Shown here: in pieces, positions 59,717-64,000 of the stretch
Layout: each line of letters starts with the position of its first letter
Position numbering within the stretch: position 1 is the stretch's first letter
Source of the DNA: an uncultured Mediterranea sp.
GTDB taxonomy: Bacteria > Bacteroidota > Bacteroidia > Bacteroidales > Bacteroidaceae
DNA: 64,000 bases
Reading direction: 5' to 3'
Assembly: GCF_902493215.1 (NCBI RefSeq)
Contig: NZ_CABUOL010000011.1
Location: forward strand, 1-64,000
Made by a program: the position numbers and the translations under genes
Notes under the pieces: generated by a model
What the model saw: only the letters and a program-made list of their open reading frames with translations
Databases searched by the model: none
What the model was told of the DNA's origin: nothing

Positions 59717-60988
59717 CTACTCCTCGTCAGGTGTCCATTCGGTCAAACCCATAACACCCTCTATAACTTCCGGACAAATGTTTTGCCGATGAAACCATTC
59801 CACTTCTGTCCGCTCTTCACGTTTCATGCCATGCCTTTGCCACCAGCCCTCCGCCAGACGGTTCAACAAACGGGCAAGACGCTCCCGCCACATCCGTTCT
59901 GTTCCGTCCTGCCGATCTGACAACCGGCAGGACAAACGGAGCCGAAAATAATGAAGCCAACCATAACAGTCTATTTCATCCGTATCGGTCCAAGCATCCA
60001 AACAGCGGAAAAACAACGTGTCGATGCTTTCCAACACTTCGTTTTCGTCGCCTTCGACAAAACCGTTACGCAGCAGATAGACAATACCACAAGCTATTCC
60101 CAATATCCCGTTATCCAACTGGCAGGGTGCGTTCGTCGACAAGGAGGAAAGAAGTCTGTCCAACTCGTTTTCTGCAAGTTGCAGGCAGGCCTCACCAGCA
60201 GAATGTCGCGCGTATGTATAAAGAGCGATAATCCGTCCCATCCGGGCGACGGCCACATCCGGATAACCGGCTTCCTCCTGTTCCGGTCCCTTGAAATGAT
60301 TGATGAAATTCAGGCAATACTTTTTGCGGATTTTTTCGGCAAAACCGGCCTGTTCCGCCACATGTTTCTGTGATATTTGCTCCGGATGCCAGCGATAATA
60401 GATCAACGGGGCGGACAGGTTCACCACCGGTCCGTACAAGGCCAGCCTGCACGCCAGATCGTAGTCCGCCGAATAATAATATGTTTCATCATAACCACCC
60501 AGCGAACGGAAAGCCTCAGCCCTGTACATCAGAGAGGAATGGACAAATGTATTGCCGGTCAATAGACCCAACAGTATTTCTTCGTGAGTTTGCAAGGACT
60601 TCCGAGGCGAATGTTGAGGGATGAAAATGCATCCTGAACCTACAGCCACCACTTCCGGATGTTCTTCCAGATAGCGGTACTGCCTTTCCAGCCGCTCCGG
60701 AAAGGCGACATCGTCGGCATCCATCACCGCCAGATATTTCCCCCTCGCCAGTTTCGCCCCTTGGTTCCGGCAAGAATAGTTTCCGGTCTGGACCGGGTTA
60801 TTGACATAGACAAGCCGGGAATCGGTGAAAGAGCGGATCAGTGCATCACTCCGGTCAGTCGAAGCGTCGTTGACTACAATTAACTCCAGTGCGGTAAGGG
60901 TCTGCTCCAGTATACTGGAGACGGCTTCCTGTACATAGGCTTCTTCGTTATGGACAGGCATAATGACGGAAACAAATACTTCGTTCAT
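59717..60988 (-). CDS. GT2 glycosyltransferase fused to a LanC-like domain
   Basis: A 423-residue protein. Residues 1-230 are a GT-A family 2 transferase: VSVIMPVHNEEAYVQEAVSS, NDASTDRSD, the metal motif VMDADD (90-93) and the acceptor region GGYDETYYYSADYDLACRLA. Residues about 245-423 are helical and contain DNGILGIACGIVYLLRNGF (292-310) followed by VEGDENEVLESID and CYGWLHYFRLRL (341-352), like two successive repeats of the Bacteroidetes LanC-like fold. Full zinc ligands of LanC are not evident. The gene heads the RiPP operon; an ATTGG-CTTAA-CCAAT palindrome lies about 65 bases upstream (near 61052). Confidence 0.75.
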   Translation of the reverse strand: MNEVFVSVIMPVHNEEAYVQEAVSSILEQTLTALELIVVNDASTDRSDALIRSFTDSRLVYVNNPVQTGNYSCRNQGAKLARGKYLAVMDADDVAFPERLERQYRYLEEHPEVVAVGSGCIFIPQHSPRKSLQTHEEILLGLLTGNTFVHSSLMYRAEAFRSLGGYDETYYYSADYDLACRLALYGPVVNLSAPLIYYRWHPEQISQKHVAEQAGFAEKIRKKYCLNFINHFKGPEQEEAGYPDVAVARMGRIIALYTYARHSAGEACLQLAENELDRLLSSLSTNAPCQLDNGILGIACGIVYLLRNGFVEGDENEVLESIDTLFFRCLDAWTDTDEIDCYGWLHYFRLRLSCRLSDRQDGTERMWRERLARLLNRLAEGWWQRHGMKREERTEVEWFHRQNICPEVIEGVMGLTEWTPDEE

Positions 60989-61082
60989 ACGGCTCTGTTA
61001 TTGTGAACTGTGAAAAACAAGACTCCCGCAAGTTAAGAAAAAAGATTGGCTTAACCAATATCTATAGATGAAAACATCGGGC

Positions 61083-62558
61083 TTATCCCTTCTTCTTCAC
61101 CCAATACCCGTTGCCGTACCGCGTATGTACCCGCCTTCCCATCTGCGCCAGCAGGCGACTGAACGTGGTGCACGAACAGTCCTTCAGGGCCGCCGGGTTC
61201 TTCTTCTTCAAGGCAGCGTAGATATCCGCCGCCGACATCAGATGCGCGCCCTGTTCGCCCGCTTCCGCCAGCTCGAAGCAGCTGCCGATGAGTTCCTCGG
61301 CGGGTGTCACGCGGTAGAACGGACGGTTAGCGACCTGGATTTCCGCTTCCTCGGCCTTGCTGAACCAGCAACGCTCGCCGCTATTCAGCTCGTGCAGGAG
61401 CTGGGCGTAAAGCTGGGCATGGTCAACGGGGGTGGTGCAATCGATGGGACGCTCCACTTCCACACAGATGAAGCGGCGGCTGCCCGAGAGGTCGGTCAGC
61501 AGGTCGAGGCGGTTGCTGGTGCCGATGAAGGAGGCGATTCTTGGCAGAGCTTCCGCCGAACGGCGGTAGGCACGGCGCACCCGCAGGTCCTCCATCTGCA
61601 TCAGGTTCTTCAACTGGGGCATACGGCTGGCGGGCAGGCGGTCGAACTCGTCCAAGTTGATTAAGCCGTAGGAAGCCAGCTTGTTCTCCGCCGACGAGGC
61701 GTTGGTCAGGTCGAAGCTTTCCGTAAAATAGTTGCGCAATTCCTTGGGCAGCAGCATCCGGCAGAAGGTGGACTTGCCCAGGCCCTGTGTGGTGCTGACG
61801 AGGAGCGGGGCCACGCTGTTTGCCCGTCGGCCGCGGTCGCCTGTGCCCGTCCACTGGGCCGTGACGGCCAGCAGCCAGCGGTGGAAGGAGCGTATCCATA
61901 CGTCCTTGTCGGAGACACGGTGGGCCAGTTCTTCCACTCGGTCCTTGCCGTCCCACTCAGGCAGGTTGTGGAAGTACAGGTCAAAGGGATGGTAGGCCTG
62001 CACATGGTCGGACTCCACGTAGCGCTTGACGTCACGGTCCCAGCAGTCCACGCCCTCCTCCATGGCACCGAGGGCGATGCCGTTCAGCGTGCGGTTGTCC
62101 ACGGGTGTATATATAAGGTGGTGGGAATCTTCTAATTCTTCAGTATCCAGGCGGGCACACTCCGTGCGCTCCGTCAGCAGGTTGTAGCGGAAGGCGTAGT
62201 GCAGCTTCAGGTAGCGCGAGAGCCGTTGCATCATCTGCCGCTGCTTCGATTCCTTTTTGTCCTTTTGTTCTTCTGTTTTATTTTCTTCTGTCGTGTCGCC
62301 GTCCTCTATCCATTCCACCGCCTCGTTGTGTCCGTTCAGGCTGAAAGTCCGTCTGGCAGGCTTTTCTGTCTGCGGTTTCCAGGTGAGGCGGACGGTGAAC
62401 TCGCCGTCGCCGGTAATGAGGAAGGCTTCACCCTCCGGCAGGCGGGCGCAGAGCTGGTCGAGGTTCGAAAGCAGCTCCTTGCAGGAATTGGCGGGAGCAG
62501 GCAGGTCTGCCTCCCAACGAGGGGTAAACAGGTTGCGTAACTGATAAATCAGATTCAT
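61083..62558 (-). CDS. VapE-family (virulence-associated protein E) ATPase with DUF3874-type C-terminus
   Basis: A 491-residue protein of mobile-element type, related to phage/plasmid primase-helicases. Walker A VSTTQGLGKSTFCRMLL near residue 270, Walker B LINLDEFDRL, sensor-like IASFIGTSNRLDLLTD and Arg finger region SGSRRFICVEV. The C-terminal ~90 residues (LMSAADIYAALKKKN, MGRRVHTRYGNGYWVKKKG) look like the DUF3874 winged helix. Such genes are common as lone genes in Bacteroides genomic islands. No integrase or att site is seen near it, so it may be a relic. Its promoter is not clear. Confidence 0.82.
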   Translation of the reverse strand: MNLIYQLRNLFTPRWEADLPAPANSCKELLSNLDQLCARLPEGEAFLITGDGEFTVRLTWKPQTEKPARRTFSLNGHNEAVEWIEDGDTTEENKTEEQKDKKESKQRQMMQRLSRYLKLHYAFRYNLLTERTECARLDTEELEDSHHLIYTPVDNRTLNGIALGAMEEGVDCWDRDVKRYVESDHVQAYHPFDLYFHNLPEWDGKDRVEELAHRVSDKDVWIRSFHRWLLAVTAQWTGTGDRGRRANSVAPLLVSTTQGLGKSTFCRMLLPKELRNYFTESFDLTNASSAENKLASYGLINLDEFDRLPASRMPQLKNLMQMEDLRVRRAYRRSAEALPRIASFIGTSNRLDLLTDLSGSRRFICVEVERPIDCTTPVDHAQLYAQLLHELNSGERCWFSKAEEAEIQVANRPFYRVTPAEELIGSCFELAEAGEQGAHLMSAADIYAALKKKNPAALKDCSCTTFSRLLAQMGRRVHTRYGNGYWVKKKG

Positions 62559-62681
62559 AAGCGGATGCGTTTATTTTTCCGTAAAGATACAACATTTCGA
62601 GGCCTTTGTCAAGACCTCCGGAGGCTTCACGGGGGGCCTTTAGAATCTTTTATCTCTTTCACCGAAAATGAGCGGTTCGGC

Positions 62682-62699
62682 CCGGTGAAGTTTCACCGG
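62682..62699. repeat. Perfect 18-base palindrome
   Basis: CCGGTGAA-GT-TTCACCGG, 8-bp arms around a 2-base centre, 124 bases upstream of the VapE start. A related half-site TTTCACCG occurs at 62667. It could be an operator or a hairpin. Confidence 0.55.
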
Positions 62700-62772
62700 A
62701 AGGCGCTGAATGTAAGCAGATTGCGTTGAAAGCAAGGATGCTGTGTTTACCTACCACCCCGCCCTTGGGGCA

Positions 62773-62802
62773 CCCCTCCTTCCCGAAGGAGGGGAGTTGA
62801 AT
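62773..62802. repeat. Dispersed palindromic repeat, copy 2
   Basis: Perfect 10-bp stem (62773-62782 with 62785-62794) followed by AGTTGAA; matches the element at 9281-9306. The flanking CCCGCCCTTGGGGCACC is also palindrome-rich. Within the 724-base gap 62559-63282, which I find to hold repeats but no credible gene. Confidence 0.7.
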
Positions 62803-63006
62803 TGCAGCATTTCTTTCACTCTTTCACCTCATCCTTCACAAAATCCGTCTCATTGACAGCTGTTTAGAGTTCCGTGAAGCCGTGAAGGCAGAAGGGGCAT
62901 ATCGAAAGACTTTTGCCACAGATTATCCGAATCTGACAATCAGAGCTTCAGAAACAATCTGTGTGAATCCGGGTAATCTGTGGTGAGTTCTGATGCGACC
63001 CCGTTT

Positions 63007-63094
63007 TTCCCAGCCCAAACCATCCGTTCAAGCTGGGAAAAGCTATGCTTTAAGCCGGGCAAAGCGTTGGTTTAAGCTGAGTAAACGGTTGCTT
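63007..63094. repeat. Tandem array, 22-bp units with AAAGC-nnn-GCTTT-like core
   Basis: Units start at 63007, 63029, 63051 and 63073, an exact 22-bp period. Cores are AAAGCTATGCTTT, AAAGCGTTGGTTT and AAACGGTTGCTTT, preceded by AAGCTGGG/AAGCCGGG/AAGCTGAG; the first unit is more divergent. The following bases (TTTGCCCAGCTTAAAC) are the reverse complement of the unit, so the array ends in inverted orientation. Confidence 0.75.
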
Positions 63095-63108
63095 TGCCCA
63101 GCTTAAAC

Positions 63109-63171
63109 AACTACCTACATTGGCCCGACAACATCCATAGTTAGCGAAATAACATTCATAGTTAGCATGCA
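63109..63171. repeat. Short tandem array, 21-bp units with CATAGTTAGC core
   Basis: Units at 63130 and 63151 share AACAT-CATAGTTAGC at a 21-bp period; a divergent unit precedes at 63109. It continues directly from the 22-bp array. Confidence 0.6.
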
Positions 63172-63257
63172 CAAGATGGTATCTTATGCACGGAAACATA
63201 CCTTGTCAGGGACCGGAACAATCAAGGGGGAGTGAAAGGAAGAGGCCGGAAAACAAA

Positions 63258-63279
63258 AAAGTCCGCATTCGCGGACTTT
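63258..63279 (-). terminator. Terminator after the tRNA-Asn pair
   Basis: A perfect 9-bp stem (63258-63266 with 63271-63279) with ATTC loop; on the minus strand it is followed by TTTTGTTTT. Begins 3 bases after the second tRNA. Confidence 0.85.
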
Positions 63280-63282
63280 CTG

Positions 63283-63356
63283 CTCTTCGTCTTGGACTTG
63301 AACCAAGGACCCTCTGATTAACAGTCAGATGCTCTAACCGACTGAGCTAACGAAGA
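63283..63356 (-). tRNA. tRNA-Asn (anticodon GTT), second of two
   Basis: Acceptor TCTTCGT pairs perfectly with ACGAAGA; anticodon loop CTGTTAA with GTT; T-arm CTTGG-TTCAAGT-CCAAG. Identical to the gene at 63382, 25 bases away. CCA not encoded. Confidence 0.95.
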
Positions 63357-63381
63357 AAATTTGCATTTGACTTTAAAAGTG

Positions 63382-63455
63382 CTCTTCGTCTTGGACTTGA
63401 ACCAAGGACCCTCTGATTAACAGTCAGATGCTCTAACCGACTGAGCTAACGAAGA
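63382..63455 (-). tRNA. tRNA-Asn (anticodon GTT), first of two
   Basis: Same 74-base sequence as 63283-63356. The pair is transcribed together on the minus strand, away from the PfkB-family gene. Confidence 0.95.
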
Positions 63456-63511
63456 GTGTTGTTTTTTCTCAAATGCGCTGCAAAATTAATAGGATATTTT
63501 GAAATATGCAA

Positions 63512-63519
63512 TATCTTTG
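63512..63519 (+). promoter_or_regulatory. -7 box upstream of the PfkB-family kinase
   Basis: Exact TATCTTTG, 17 bases before the ATG at 63537; implies a very short leader. No TTTG at the -33 position. Confidence 0.5.
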
Positions 63520-63536
63520 CAGAAAAATTTATCAGA

Positions 63537-64000
63537 ATGGAGAAAATTATTGGATTAGGCAACGCTTTGGTCGATGTTTTGGCTACTTTTGAGAGTGATG
63601 AGGTCCTCAAACAGATGGGACTTCCACGCGGTAGCATGACGCTGGTCGACGAAGAACGGTTCCACCTTATCACGGCATATTTTAAGAATCTGAAGACATA
63701 TAAGGCGGCAGGCGGCTCGGCCGGCAATGCCATCGGCGCTTTGGCAAGTTTGGGGGCTTCCACTGGATTTATCGGAAAGGTGGGGGCCGATTCTTATGGA
63801 GATTTTCTGAAAGGAACGCTGGAGGCCAAGGGCATCGAAGACCATTTGCTGGTCTCTTCTGCCCTGCCTACCGGGATTGCGTCTACCTTTATATCCCGAA
63901 GCGATGGAGAGCGCACGTTCGGCACCTATCTGGGAGCTGCGGCTACACTGAGGGCCGAGGATTTGTCGCTGGACATGTTCAAGGGATATACCTATCTGTT
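63537..64000 (+). CDS. PfkB-family carbohydrate/nucleoside kinase, 3' end cut by the window
   Basis: The first 154 residues are visible, starting MEKIIGLGNALVDVLATFES. PfkB signature 1 is present as AGGSAGNAIGALASLGASTG with FIGKVGADSYGDF, the substrate-binding region of ribokinase/adenosine kinase-type enzymes; TFGTYLGAAATL follows and resembles adenosine-kinase-like members. The phosphate-donor half and catalytic Asp lie past base 64000. Substrate (adenosine, ribose or fructose) cannot be decided. Divergent from the tRNA-Asn pair. Confidence 0.92.
   Translation, partial: MEKIIGLGNALVDVLATFESDEVLKQMGLPRGSMTLVDEERFHLITAYFKNLKTYKAAGGSAGNAIGALASLGASTGFIGKVGADSYGDFLKGTLEAKGIEDHLLVSSALPTGIASTFISRSDGERTFGTYLGAAATLRAEDLSLDMFKGYTYL

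Noticed and set aside
61083..62558. Prophage call based on the VapE-like gene
   Set aside because: No integrase, capsid, portal or lysis genes are present in the flanks; a single VapE gene is common in Bacteroides without a phage.

Overview
The window comes from a member of the Bacteroidales, most likely Bacteroides or a close relative. The evidence is two SusC/SusD-type nutrient-uptake loci, Bacteroidetes-type promoters (TTTG, 19 bases, TAnnTTTG), a fused SecDF, ATP-type PEP carboxykinase, and 2-oxoglutarate:ferredoxin oxidoreductase KorAB. Most of it is chromosomal backbone; the accessory interest is concentrated in 47-61 kb and in several intergenic repeat arrays.

Layout. 0-5 kb: end of a polysaccharide utilisation locus (SusD-like protein cut by the window edge and holding an in-frame TGA, a GH16-like protein, a GH95-like enzyme). 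5-13.4 kb: housekeeping (rpsO, typA, a small winged-helix protein, lipoprotein plus nitroreductase, pckA, S41 peptidase, upp). 14-22.7 kb: a second uptake locus with susC/susD, a Ser-type sulfatase and a convergent GH27 alpha-galactosidase. 22.8-32 kb: korAB, tRNA-Arg(CCT), secDF, two rhomboid proteases with an endonuclease/exonuclease/phosphatase protein. 32-46.5 kb: HU protein, argS behind a duplicated promoter cassette, a DUF6624 protein, an 822-residue lipoprotein of unknown function, topA, a TPR protein paired with a beta-barrel protein, a Nudix hydrolase. 46.6 kb: comF.

47.4-61 kb, all on the minus strand, is a double-glycine-leader peptide natural-product (RiPP) cluster. In transcription order: a GT2 glycosyltransferase with a LanC-like tail, a methyltransferase-fold protein, then a tandemly duplicated unit (short ORF, 'KLTQLNK...LLGG' precursor, six-bladed beta-propeller lipoprotein) present twice, a GT4 glycosyltransferase, a radical SAM/SPASM enzyme, a second radical-SAM-like protein, a C39-peptidase ABC exporter and an HlyD adaptor. 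The inferred route is modification of the Cys-rich cores by the radical SAM and glycosyltransferase enzymes, cleavage after Gly-Gly by the C39 domain, and export through the ABC/HlyD pair, with the propeller lipoproteins acting at the envelope. This is the strongest candidate for an undescribed system here.

61-64 kb: a VapE-like ATPase (mobile-element type), a repeat-rich gene desert, two identical tRNA-Asn genes and the start of a PfkB-family sugar/nucleoside kinase.

A second unexpected structure is a set of intergenic arrays built from degenerate 21-23 bp units repeated at an exact period (about two helical turns), at 7900, 9423, 13485, 26037, 35773, 63007 and 63109. Most units hold a short palindromic core, and the arrays at 7900 and 26037 share one sequence family.
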